From Clostridia bacterium (lineage in GTDB: Bacteria > Bacillota > Clostridia > Oscillospirales > CAG-382), in the NCBI GenBank assembly GCA_017560285.1, contig JAFYOG010000177.1:1-5180 (forward strand): a stretch of 5,180 nt of DNA, read 5' to 3'. Positions 1 through 5,124 of the stretch are shown here, one piece after another. How positions within the stretch are numbered: position 1 is the stretch's first letter; the number at the start of each line of letters is the position of its first letter. The notes under the pieces were generated by a model, which saw nothing but the letters and a program-made list of their open reading frames with translations, made no database searches and was not told the origin of the DNA. A program made the position numbers and the translations under genes.

Positions 1-213
1 ACCGAGGACAGAGCCCGCATTATGGAGCATCTGTTTAACCCCAAGCCCGACGGTATATCCTCTATGCTTAACGCCGAAAACCTAATAAACAAGGCAAAGC
101 TTTATTGCTATATACTTCGTCAGTGCTATCCTTCCTGCAATACTAAAGAACCCCTTTATTGGGAAACGTATTTGGGCACAATCGACGAAACCGTATTGCC
201 CGCCGAACAATAA
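1..213 (+). CDS. C-terminal end of an upstream gene, possibly a clostridial putative zinc metallopeptidase (5' truncated by window)
   Basis: The reading frame is open from the first base of the window to the stop at 211-213, so the ATG at 22 is probably internal and the gene starts off the left edge. The visible 70 residues begin TEDRARIMEHLF, pass through a segment resembling LINKAKLYCYILRQCY, and end with a WETYLG-type motif. The pattern EDRARI(M/F), followed by an AKL..YC..IR segment and a W(E)xYL ending, recalls from memory the C-terminus of putative zinc-binding metallopeptidases common in Clostridia. The metal-binding motif would lie outside the window, so this assignment cannot be confirmed here. 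A strong terminator follows within 20 bases, and the next gene has its own promoter, so this is the last gene of its transcript. That it is the end of a real gene is likely; the family name is tentative. Confidence 0.6.
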   Translation, partial: TEDRARIMEHLFNPKPDGISSMLNAENLINKAKLYCYILRQCYPSCNTKEPLYWETYLGTIDETVLPAEQ

Positions 214-231
214 ACAAAACTAAACCAGACC

Positions 232-263
232 AAGAAAGAAGGGGTAAATCCCTTCTTTTTTTC
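232..263 (+). terminator. Intrinsic terminator after the truncated first gene
   Basis: The arm AAGAAGGG (236-243) pairs with CCCTTCTT (250-257) around a six-base loop. Additional A-T pairs extend the stem outward on both sides, and the 3' arm runs directly into a T-rich tract (256-262). It lies 18 bases after the stop codon at 213, where a rho-independent terminator is expected, and it separates this transcript from the feo promoter at 355. Confidence 0.85.
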
Positions 264-354
264 TTGTGTATTGCATATATTTACAAAGCAACCCTGGGCT
301 AAAAACCTGCTTTTGTGCAAAAATGCAAAAATCCCCAAAAAGCAAAAAATCCTA

Positions 355-383
355 TTGACAAAACTCGACACTTGGGTTAAAAT
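355..383 (+). promoter_or_regulatory. Promoter of the feo locus
   Basis: A perfect -35 hexamer TTGACA (355-360) is followed after exactly 17 bases by a near-consensus -10 hexamer TAAAAT (378-383). Transcription would start near 390, almost on the left edge of the inverted-repeat operator at 392-407. A bound repressor there would occlude RNA polymerase. The 5' leader to feoA would be about 43 bases. Confidence 0.85.
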
Positions 384-391
384 ATCCTACG

Positions 392-407
392 GTTAGCCTA
401 TGCTAAC
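392..407 (+). promoter_or_regulatory. Operator 1: inverted repeat GTTAGC-N4-GCTAAC upstream of feoA
   Basis: The 16 bases GTTAGCCTATGCTAAC form a perfect 6-bp inverted repeat with a four-base spacer. It sits at the predicted transcription start of feoA, the classical place for a repressor. A copy differing only in the spacer lies upstream of feoB (680-695). The TTAG...CTAA arrangement resembles operators of DtxR-family metal-dependent repressors (DtxR/IdeR/MntR types), which often control feo genes in Gram-positive bacteria. The identity of the regulator is inferred, since no regulator gene is in the window. Confidence 0.8.
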
Positions 408-432
408 TCCAAATTAATCAAGCGGTGATAAT

Positions 433-645
433 ATGACATTGTTGGAAGCTGCCGAGGGCAGAGAATACATAATATCCAAAATCGAAACCGATGACGAAGA
501 GCTTAATTCCTTTTTGTTTTCGTTGGGCTGTTACAGCGGGGAAGCTGTAACGGTTGTTTCCCGCAAGAAAAAGACTTGCGTCGTTTCTATAAAGGATGCA
601 AGATATTGCATAGATAATCAGCTTGCAAAAGCTATAATTGTTTAA
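433..645 (+). CDS. feoA: FeoA, small SH3-like ferrous iron transport accessory protein
   Basis: This 70-residue cytoplasmic protein has the length and pattern of FeoA. An N-terminal LLEAAEGREYIISKIE segment gives the usual start of the small beta-barrel. It is followed by a helix with SLG(C)YSGE (31-37) in place of the family's LG(L/F)xxGxxV turn, then the strands around VTVVSRKKKTCVVSI and a closing LAKAIIV strand. FeoA proteins are thought to bind or regulate FeoB at the inner face of the membrane. The ATG at 433 is preceded by a modest Shine-Dalgarno sequence GGTGA (424-428). The gene has a strong promoter and operator directly upstream, and feoB starts 80 bases downstream across a palindrome and a second operator. 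Family assignment rests on size, pattern and the feoB neighbour and is quite secure. Confidence 0.9.
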   Translation: MTLLEAAEGREYIISKIETDDEELNSFLFSLGCYSGEAVTVVSRKKKTCVVSIKDARYCIDNQLAKAIIV

Positions 646-669
646 AAAATAATCCGCGGATTATTTTTT
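644..669 (+). terminator. Perfect 26-bp palindrome between feoA and feoB; terminator or attenuator
   Basis: The sequence is a perfect palindrome centred on CCGCGG (654-659), flanked by ATTATT and A/T tracts. The RNA would form a hairpin with a GC-rich top, a long A-U base and a run of seven T's (664-670). It overlaps the last bases of the feoA stop codon. The form is that of an intrinsic terminator. Because it lies inside a feoA-feoB unit and is followed by another operator, it may be a partial terminator that lowers feoB relative to feoA, or the true end of a short feoA transcript. Confidence 0.7.
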
Positions 670-679
670 TACCACAAGG

Positions 680-695
680 GTTAGCCAATGCTAAC
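680..695 (+). promoter_or_regulatory. Operator 2: inverted repeat GTTAGC-N4-GCTAAC upstream of feoB
   Basis: GTTAGCCAATGCTAAC repeats operator 1 with one base changed in the spacer (CAAT in place of CTAT) and both 6-base arms identical. It ends 30 bases before the feoB ATG, compared with 25 bases between operator 1 and the feoA ATG. No promoter of comparable quality precedes it: the best candidate, TTGTTT (638-643) with TTATTT (661-666) at 17-bp spacing, is weak. The site may control a weak feoB promoter or act as a roadblock to read-through from feoA. Confidence 0.75.
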
Positions 696-712
696 CGCCG
701 CGCATATAAATT

Positions 713-718
713 GAGGAG
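713..718 (+). promoter_or_regulatory. Ribosome binding site deciding the feoB start
   Basis: GAGGAG lies seven bases before the ATG at 726. An in-frame TTG at 711 would extend the protein by five residues but overlaps this Shine-Dalgarno sequence and has no ribosome site of its own. The ATG also puts the GTPase P-loop a few residues from the N-terminus, as is normal for FeoB. Confidence 0.85.
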
Positions 719-725
719 AAATTAT

Positions 726-2729
726 ATGAGAATTGCTTTAGCCGGCAACCCAAATTCCGGCAAGACCACAATGTATAACGCTTTAACCGGTTCTAACGAA
801 AAGGTCGGCAACTGGGCAGGGGTTACGGTAGATAAAAAAGAACACCCTATAAAGAAGGTATATGCGGGCGACAAGCAAATTACCGCCGTAGACCTTCCCG
901 GTGCTTATTCTATGTCCCCCTTCACAAGCGAAGAAAGCATAACCAACCTGTACGTAACCAACGAAAACCCCGACGTTATAATTAACATTGTGGATGCAGA
1001 TAATTTAAGCCGCAGTCTTTTCTTTACCACACAGCTTTTAGAGCTTGGTATTCCCGTTGTGGTTGCTCTTAATAAAAGCGATATAGGCAAGAAAAAGGGT
1101 AACGAAATCAATGCGGAAGCCCTTTCCGCAAAGCTGGGTTGCCCCGTTGTAAAAACCGTTTCCATCGCTTCCGACGGCTTAAAATCCCTTGTGGAAACCG
1201 CCGCCGCGCAGGTGGGCAGAAAACAGAGCGCACCTTACCTGCAGGGAGATATCGACCTTACCGACAAAGCGGTGGTAGAGTCTGCCGACCGCAAACGCTT
1301 CGAATTTGTAAATAAAATCGTAAAAGAGGTGGAAACCCGAAAGGTTTTAACCAAAGATAAAAATATCGGCGATAAAATCGATAGCATTCTTACCGGCAAA
1401 TGGCTTGGTATTCCTATTTTTGCCGCGGTAATGTTCCTTGTGTTCTATATTTCCCAAACCACCTTGGGCGCTTGGATTGCCAATGGCGTTACCGTTGGCG
1501 ATAGCTTTATCCCCGGTCTTGTGCCCTTGCTGGAAATGTTCAAAGAATGGGTGGGCGGTCTTATCGAATCCGCTAACCCCCTAATCTATGCTATTGTGGT
1601 GGAAGGCATTATCGGCGGTGTGGTTGCCGTTGTGGGCTTCCTGCCATTGGTTATGGTAATGTATTTCCTTATCGCGCTGTTAGAGGATTGCGGCTATATG
1701 TCCCGTGCCGCAGTTGTGCTTGACCCTATCTTCAAAAAGGTAGGTCTTTCGGGCAAATCGGTTATTCCCTTCGTTATAACCGTAGGCTGCGCCGTTCCCG
1801 GCATAATGGCAAGCCGCACCATACGTAACGAGCGTGAACGCCGTGCAACGGTAATGCTTGCGCCCTTTATGCCCTGCGGTGCAAAAATCCCCGTTATTGC
1901 GTTGTTTGCAGGTGCATTCTTCAAGGATGCTTGGTGGGTAAGCGCATTAATGTATTTTGCGGGCATCGCCCTTATATTCCTCGGCGCACTGCTGGTGAAC
2001 CTTATCACAGGCCGCAACGCAAAAAAATCCTATTTTATTATAGAGCTTCCCGAATACAGAATCCCTTCCTTCTGGGGCGCCTTTAAATCTATGTGCAGCC
2101 GCGGCTGGTCTTATATCGTAAAAGCGGCAACCATTATTTTGCTTTGCAACATGGCGGTACAGCTAATGCAGTCTTTTACCTGGAGCTTTGCCGTTGCCGA
2201 AGGAGCAGATTCTTCTATTCTCGCTTCTATCGCATCCCCCATTGCCTATCTGCTGGTTCCCATCGTGGGCGTTCTATCTTGGCAGCTTGCGGCGGCAGCT
2301 ATCACCGGCTTTATCGCAAAGGAAAACGTGGTTGGCACCCTTGCGGTTTGCTTCGTAGGGTTAGAAAACCTTATCGATACCGAAGAGCTTGCCCTTATGG
2401 AGGGCGCAGGCGCGCAGGTCGCAGGCATTATGGCAATAACAAAGGTTGCGGCTCTCGCATATCTGATGTTTAACCTCTTTTCCCCCCCTTGCTTTGCGGC
2501 TATCGGCGCAATGAACGCCGAGCTCGAAAGCAAAAAATGGCTTTTCGCAGGCATCGGCTTACAGCTTGGCGTAGGCTATACCGTTTCCTATTTGGTATAC
2601 ACCGTGGGCACTCTTATAACCGCCCCCTCTGCCCTAAATATTCCCGCGGCTATATGCGGCCTTGCGGCAGTTTTAGTCTTTGCGGCGGTTTTGGTCCTGC
2701 TGGCAAAAAAGGCAAAGAAAGTAAAATAG
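726..2729 (+). CDS. feoB: FeoB, GTP-dependent ferrous iron permease
   Basis: This 667-residue inner-membrane protein imports Fe(II) under control of its N-terminal G domain. Visible G-protein motifs are G1 GNPNSGKTT (7-15), the GNWAGVT switch I region (28-34), G3 DLPG (56-59), G4 NKSD (116-119) and a G5-like SIASDG (146-151). A helical spacer domain follows to about residue 215, then the hallmark DKIDSILTGKWLGIPIF at the entry to the membrane part. The membrane region carries gate motif 1, GCAVPGIMASRT (354-365), gate motif 2, PFMPCGAKIP (380-389), and a conserved ITGFIAKENVVGT segment (526-538). Gate 2 more often reads CSAR and here reads CGAK; G4 more often reads NMxD. Length is typical and the frame is intact. 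FeoA lies upstream, and a Cys-rich membrane peptide follows 13 bases after the stop, completing a clostridial feo operon. Confidence 0.97.
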   Translation: MRIALAGNPNSGKTTMYNALTGSNEKVGNWAGVTVDKKEHPIKKVYAGDKQITAVDLPGAYSMSPFTSEESITNLYVTNENPDVIINIVDADNLSRSLFFTTQLLELGIPVVVALNKSDIGKKKGNEINAEALSAKLGCPVVKTVSIASDGLKSLVETAAAQVGRKQSAPYLQGDIDLTDKAVVESADRKRFEFVNKIVKEVETRKVLTKDKNIGDKIDSILTGKWLGIPIFAAVMFLVFYISQTTLGAWIANGVTVGDSFIPGLVPLLEMFKEWVGGLIESANPLIYAIVVEGIIGGVVAVVGFLPLVMVMYFLIALLEDCGYMSRAAVVLDPIFKKVGLSGKSVIPFVITVGCAVPGIMASRTIRNERERRATVMLAPFMPCGAKIPVIALFAGAFFKDAWWVSALMYFAGIALIFLGALLVNLITGRNAKKSYFIIELPEYRIPSFWGAFKSMCSRGWSYIVKAATIILLCNMAVQLMQSFTWSFAVAEGADSSILASIASPIAYLLVPIVGVLSWQLAAAAITGFIAKENVVGTLAVCFVGLENLIDTEELALMEGAGAQVAGIMAITKVAALAYLMFNLFSPPCFAAIGAMNAELESKKWLFAGIGLQLGVGYTVSYLVYTVGTLITAPSALNIPAAICGLAAVLVFAAVLVLLAKKAKKVK

Positions 2730-2742
2730 CAGGGGATATTGT

Positions 2743-2904
2743 ATGTTAACCAATATAATCCTAACCCTTGTCGTGCTGTGTATCGCGGCTTCCGCAGTGG
2801 TTTATATAATCAAATCAAAAAAGCGCGGCGCCTGTATCGGCTGCCCCTATGCAAAAAACTGCAACGGAAACTGCAACCAAAATAACGAAGACCTAAAAAA
2901 GTAA
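2743..2904 (+). CDS. FeoB-associated Cys-rich membrane protein
   Basis: A 53-residue reading frame starts at ATG 2743, eight bases after the Shine-Dalgarno AGGGG (2731-2735), and ends at TAA 2902-2904. Residues 4-23 form one hydrophobic membrane helix, followed by a basic stretch KSKKR (24-28) that should stay in the cytoplasm. The tail carries four cysteines spaced C31-x2-C34-x5-C40-x3-C44, a pattern suited to metal or Fe-S binding. This single helix plus GxCxGCPYxxxCxGxC-type tail is characteristic of the small protein family found directly after feoB in Firmicutes. Its biochemical role is not established. It is probably translated from the feoB transcript, and a terminator follows 20 bases later. 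Confidence 0.9.
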   Translation: MLTNIILTLVVLCIAASAVVYIIKSKKRGACIGCPYAKNCNGNCNQNNEDLKK

Positions 2905-2924
2905 AAAAGCGATAGAACAAAAAA

Positions 2925-2957
2925 TAAAAACCACCAAATCGGTGGTTTTTAATTTTT
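2925..2957. terminator. Terminator of the feo operon, probably bidirectional
   Basis: AAAAACCACC (2926-2935) pairs perfectly with GGTGGTTTTT (2941-2950) around a five-base loop. On the + strand a T-rich tract follows (TTTTTAATTTTT). On the - strand the stem is followed by TATTTTTTG, so the same hairpin can also stop the convergent transcript of the nuclease gene ending at 3027. It is the only clear terminator between the two convergent operons. Confidence 0.88.
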
Positions 2958-3026
2958 GTGTATGAATAGGTGAATATGCCGCAAACACAATTTAATGCCG
3001 ATCAGAGGCATATCTTATTACTAATT

Positions 3027-3908
3027 TTATTGCAAAATAATAGGATAAAACTCTTGTGATGTAAGTGCAAAAGTAAATTTACAGATAATTCTGTCAATGC
3101 ACTCTTCCGACATTACATCACCGTACTTTTCTTCTTTTAGAAAAGTTAATATCACGCGAAGCAATGTTGCAAAATCGATAAGATTACATTCATAACAAGT
3201 TCGCTCATATATAGCATCTATAGTTTCTTTTGTGTTGGGATCAAGTTTAAGCTCGGTAGGATCATAAAGCAAATAAATAAAGTCAATCTGCTTTTGCTTA
3301 AGTTCGCCATTAAGAACCCCTGTTGCAATGCCAAGCAAATGGCAAATCATTTGCTTCAGATCAAAATGCTCGAGTTTTTCACCGTCTGCAAAATACGCTA
3401 CATCCATATAACGCTCACATTTTCTGGGATGCATCTTTATTTCAACATTACCGATCATTTGATCGTTGATAAAGTTATATAGCTTTTCGTAAACTTTGCT
3501 TACCGAATTGGTTTTTGGGGAATATGGCTCGTGGCATTTTGCTTCCGCAAAAATATAGCGACTATCGTCTTCAAAGTAACCGTCAAGATTTGCTGTGCCG
3601 CCGATTGTGGTGGACAGTTTCTTTTCGTAATGAAAACCTTTTTTGTGGCAAGATAACTTATAAATTAAACGGCTTGAGGAGCCATAGCACGCCATTTTCG
3701 GAGGACGTCCGTTTTTTTCGGAAAGCTCATCGCCGCCACCTGCGTGGTATTCGTCAAGTGCGCTGGGTAGCATAGTGTTCTTAAATGCATCCCATTCTGT
3801 ATTTGTCATATAAGTGTTGTATTCTTTTCCGTCAATACAATATCCGCCATCGGTGGTTTTTGTTTCGTCAAACTTAATCGCAAGGTCAAGTTTTTTTGAT
3901 ATGCTCAT
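3027..3908 (-). CDS. Putative PD-(D/E)xK-fold nuclease, resembling PGN_0703-type restriction endonucleases
   Basis: This is a 293-residue soluble protein with no signal peptide or membrane helix. The region 68-129 looks like a nuclease core: RPPKM (68-72) and the GSSSR segment (76-80), then E95, then NLDGYF with D109, then IFAEAKCHEPY with E122-x-K124. A D, followed about a dozen residues later by ExK on a hydrophobic strand, is the PD-(D/E)xK signature. The PPKM..SSSR and ANLDxY...(E)xK layout recalls the PGN_0703 family of putative restriction endonucleases. That recognition is from memory and moderate in strength. The C-terminal part (about 190-293) is helical-looking and unassigned. The start has a good AGAGGA site five bases upstream, inside the 11-bp gap after the membrane-protein gene, so the two are co-transcribed. 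Base composition is AT-richer than feo, suggesting transfer. DNA or RNA cleavage is inferred and not shown; no methylase is visible nearby. Confidence 0.7.
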   Translation of the reverse strand: MSISKKLDLAIKFDETKTTDGGYCIDGKEYNTYMTNTEWDAFKNTMLPSALDEYHAGGGDELSEKNGRPPKMACYGSSSRLIYKLSCHKKGFHYEKKLSTTIGGTANLDGYFEDDSRYIFAEAKCHEPYSPKTNSVSKVYEKLYNFINDQMIGNVEIKMHPRKCERYMDVAYFADGEKLEHFDLKQMICHLLGIATGVLNGELKQKQIDFIYLLYDPTELKLDPNTKETIDAIYERTCYECNLIDFATLLRVILTFLKEEKYGDVMSEECIDRIICKFTFALTSQEFYPIILQ

Positions 3909-3919
3909 TATTATCCTCT

Positions 3920-4594
3920 TTATTTTTTATTTTCGGCAATAAATAATAAGACTACGGTATCAATCAATCGACAAAGAGTTTCTGCGTCTTCATATGAGGA
4001 CAGTGTTTTATTGAAGCTTACAACAATTTCCTTTTTCTTTATATCACCCTTGACTTGATAATCGGTAAATCTTTTTTGAAGACTGTTTGAAATCTTATAT
4101 ATGATTGTTTCAGCGTTAAAAGGGGCATTTTCTTTATTGCCAAAAAAGGTTTCTCTAATGGGGAAAACAATAGCGTTCGGTGTGGTTGCATCAATATCAA
4201 AAAATCTTATGTAATTTCCGCAATCTTCGCCAAAAAGTGCATTCATATTGCTTCCGATCTCGTATCGGATAAAGTTCTGCAGTTTATTTACTTTTGCGTC
4301 TGTGTCGGTTTCTTTAATAACGGCCTTTCTAATCAGCGGGGCATAGTTCGCTTCGACCTTTTCCATAGATGTGTTCAAAAGTTCACGGAAATTTTTCGCT
4401 TTTTTCGGTTTTAGAGCTTTCATTACAGTGATAAACAAAACTACAACAACAAGTGTTCCGAAGATATCTTTAACTGCGCCAAAAACTGTCGCGGTTGAAA
4501 AACCATTAGCGCACATTTCGATTATAGTAGCAACAATAGATATTGTACCAAAAATGCCGCCTAAAATTTTTTCTTCTAAATCAAATTTATCCAT
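3920..4594 (-). CDS. Two-helix membrane protein of unknown function, first gene of the nuclease operon
   Basis: I do not recognise a family. The 224-residue protein has a short acidic N-terminus (MDKFDLEE), two hydrophobic helices (about 10-28 and 37-61), then a basic stretch around KALKPKKAK (59-67) and a soluble region to the end. By the positive-inside rule, both termini should be cytoplasmic, with a short external loop between the helices. The soluble part contains YEIGSN and NYIRFFDIDATTPNAIVFP segments that suggest a folded alpha/beta domain, but no catalytic motif is evident. The ATG is preceded by a strong AAAGGAG site at six bases and by a near-consensus promoter (4636-4664). The nuclease-like gene follows after 11 bp, which suggests a functional pair, for example a membrane-anchored sensor or regulator with its effector. 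This role is inference. That the gene is real is well supported by RBS, promoter and operon structure. Confidence 0.8.
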   Translation of the reverse strand: MDKFDLEEKILGGIFGTISIVATIIEMCANGFSTATVFGAVKDIFGTLVVVVLFITVMKALKPKKAKNFRELLNTSMEKVEANYAPLIRKAVIKETDTDAKVNKLQNFIRYEIGSNMNALFGEDCGNYIRFFDIDATTPNAIVFPIRETFFGNKENAPFNAETIIYKISNSLQKRFTDYQVKGDIKKKEIVVSFNKTLSSYEDAETLCRLIDTVVLLFIAENKK

Positions 4595-4635
4595 TATGAA
4601 CTCCTTTGCTTATTATGACAACAAATAACACAAAG

Positions 4636-4664
4636 AGTATAACATATATTCATAAAAATTTCAA
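4636..4664 (-). promoter_or_regulatory. Promoter of the membrane-protein/nuclease operon
   Basis: Read on the - strand, TTGAAA (4664-4659) is followed after exactly 17 bases by TATACT (4641-4636). Both hexamers are one or two bases from the sigma-A consensus. Transcription would start near 4629, giving a 5' leader of about 35 bases before the ATG at 4594. No obvious operator repeat overlaps it, so constitutive expression is possible. Confidence 0.8.
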
Positions 4665-4695
4665 TAGCACACCAATTCTATTACAAACGAAAAGT

Positions 4696-4717
4696 CTTAA
4701 AAAATATTTGTTTTAAG
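4696..4717. repeat. AT-rich inverted repeat
   Basis: CTTAAAA (4696-4702) is mirrored by TTTTAAG (4711-4717) around an eight-base spacer. It lies between the operon promoter and the tRNA-derived repeat. With so few G-C pairs it would be a weak hairpin, and it may simply mark the edge of the repeat region or be a decayed terminator for - strand transcription coming from the tRNA side. Confidence 0.35.
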
Positions 4718-4721
4718 GGGC

Positions 4722-4742
4722 TTGGCGCAGAGGGAGGGATTC
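4722..4742 (-). repeat. Exact 21-bp copy of the tRNA-Ser 3' end (candidate attachment-site repeat)
   Basis: These 21 bases are identical to 4901-4921 and in the same orientation, at a distance of 179 bases. On the - strand they comprise one end of the T-loop, the 3' T-stem arm, the 3' acceptor strand, the discriminator and the CCA end of tRNA-Ser. Identity stops exactly in the T-loop, where the neighbouring multi-hairpin element begins. A direct repeat of a tRNA 3' end is what tyrosine-recombinase integration leaves behind, but the interval is far too short for a normal integrative element and holds no integrase. Confidence 0.6.
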
Positions 4743-4856
4743 TCCGTAGACTTCACGTCTACAAACGGCACTCCGTGCCTCTTCCACCGCGCGTCTGCTC
4801 CCCCCGTGGCGGTAAAAATATGTCCCCGACACATTTTTCCTCGCCCTTCGAATCCC
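4736..4856. repeat. 121-bp multi-hairpin element bounded by GGGATTC/GAATCCC inverted repeats
   Basis: The element is framed by GGGATTC (4736-4742) and GAATCCC (4850-4856). Inside are four consecutive stem-loops. GTAGAC/GTCTAC lies at 4746-4762, GGCAC/GTGCC at 4767-4779, ACCGC/GCGGT at 4786-4813, and an 11-base arm pair with one mismatch at 4814-4838. Composition is GC-richer than the genes on its left. Reading frames through it overlap the tRNA and lack ribosome sites, so it appears non-coding. It looks like an intergenic repeat or a small non-autonomous mobile element that uses a tRNA T-arm as its boundary; other genomic copies would be expected but cannot be seen here. It could alternatively be a structured RNA. 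Confidence 0.55.
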
Positions 4857-4871
4857 TTCACAACAAAACAA

Positions 4872-4895
4872 AAAACCATCCGTTTGGATGGTTTT
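4872..4895 (-). terminator. Intrinsic terminator of the tRNA-Ser transcript
   Basis: AAAACCATCC (4872-4881) pairs perfectly with GGATGGTTTT (4886-4895) around a four-base loop. Read on the - strand, the hairpin begins about six bases after the tRNA CCA end and is followed by TTTTTTGTTTTG, a good termination tract. It shows that the tRNA is transcribed alone or as the last gene of its transcript, and that the multi-hairpin element beyond it is not normally part of the tRNA precursor. Confidence 0.85.
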
Positions 4896-4901
4896 CCGTT
4901 T

Positions 4902-4990
4902 TGGCGCAGAGGGAGGGATTCGAACCCTCGTGAGATTGCTCTCAAACTGATTTCGAGTCAGCCCCGTTATGACCACTTCGATACCTCTGC
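4902..4990 (-). tRNA. tRNA-Ser(CGA)
   Basis: The - strand folds into a complete class II tRNA of 89 bases including an encoded CCA (4904-4902). The acceptor stem is GCAGAGG (4990-4984) with CCTCTGC (4912-4906), with discriminator G at 4905. The anticodon stem is 4962-4958 with 4950-4946, and its loop CTCGAAA gives anticodon CGA (4955-4953), which reads UCG serine codons. The long variable arm has a five-pair stem TGAGA/TCTCA closed by GCAA (4944-4931), diagnostic of Ser, Leu or Tyr tRNAs. The T arm GAGGG/CCCTC (4929-4913) carries the TTCGAAT loop. Discriminator G and the anticodon fix serine. Its 3' end is duplicated at 4722-4742, and a terminator follows at 4872-4895. Confidence 0.95.
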
Positions 4991-5071
4991 GTATATAGAA
5001 AATATTAAGTTGTATCCGTTTTTAAAAGGTACACTACAGACGGGTCTACGCCCCGTTATGTCCGGTTTGCG

Positions 5072-5124
5072 GTGCCCGAAATTTTTGGCTTGCTGAGCGC
5101 TACGCAAAATTTCGACCGCGGCAC
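5072..5124. repeat. Long inverted repeat in the non-coding region upstream of the tRNA
   Basis: CGAAATTTT (5077-5085) is mirrored exactly by AAAATTTCG (5106-5114) around a 20-base loop. An outer GTGCC (5072-5076) pairs with GGCAC (5120-5124), leaving ACCGC (5115-5119) bulged; GCGGT (5069-5073) could instead pair with that bulge. The whole stretch 4991-5180 shows no credible gene: the frames crossing it also run through the tRNA and lack ribosome sites. The GC-rich hairpins resemble an interspersed intergenic repeat that continues past the window edge. Confidence 0.45.

Noticed and set aside
156..371. 71-codon - strand frame across the first terminator and feo promoter
   Set aside because: It overlaps the end of the first gene, the terminator hairpin and much of the feo promoter, and has no supporting ribosome binding site or family resemblance.
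633..638. TATAAT string near the end of feoA as a feoB promoter
   Set aside because: The only -35-like hexamer (TTGCAT at 606-611) is 21 bases away, and the transcript would have to cross the terminator-like palindrome. It may be chance in an AT-rich coding end.
711..725. TTG start that would add five residues to FeoB
   Set aside because: The TTG overlaps the GAGGAG ribosome binding site of the ATG at 726 and has no Shine-Dalgarno sequence of its own; the ATG start gives a normal FeoB N-terminus.
2093..2554. Overlapping frames on both strands inside feoB
   Set aside because: They are shadows of the intact FeoB frame; their products are Arg- or Ser/Ala-rich without recognisable motifs or translation signals.
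4722..4921. CRISPR array, from the spaced identical 21-bp repeats
   Set aside because: There are only two copies, 179 bases apart, and the repeat is plainly the tRNA 3' end. No regular spacer pattern or cas gene is present.
4722..5096. 124-codon + strand reading frame, and the overlapping - strand frames at 4697-4976
   Set aside because: They run through the tRNA-Ser gene and the hairpin element, have no ribosome binding sites and contain the WRRGRDSNPR-like string typical of translated tRNA genes.
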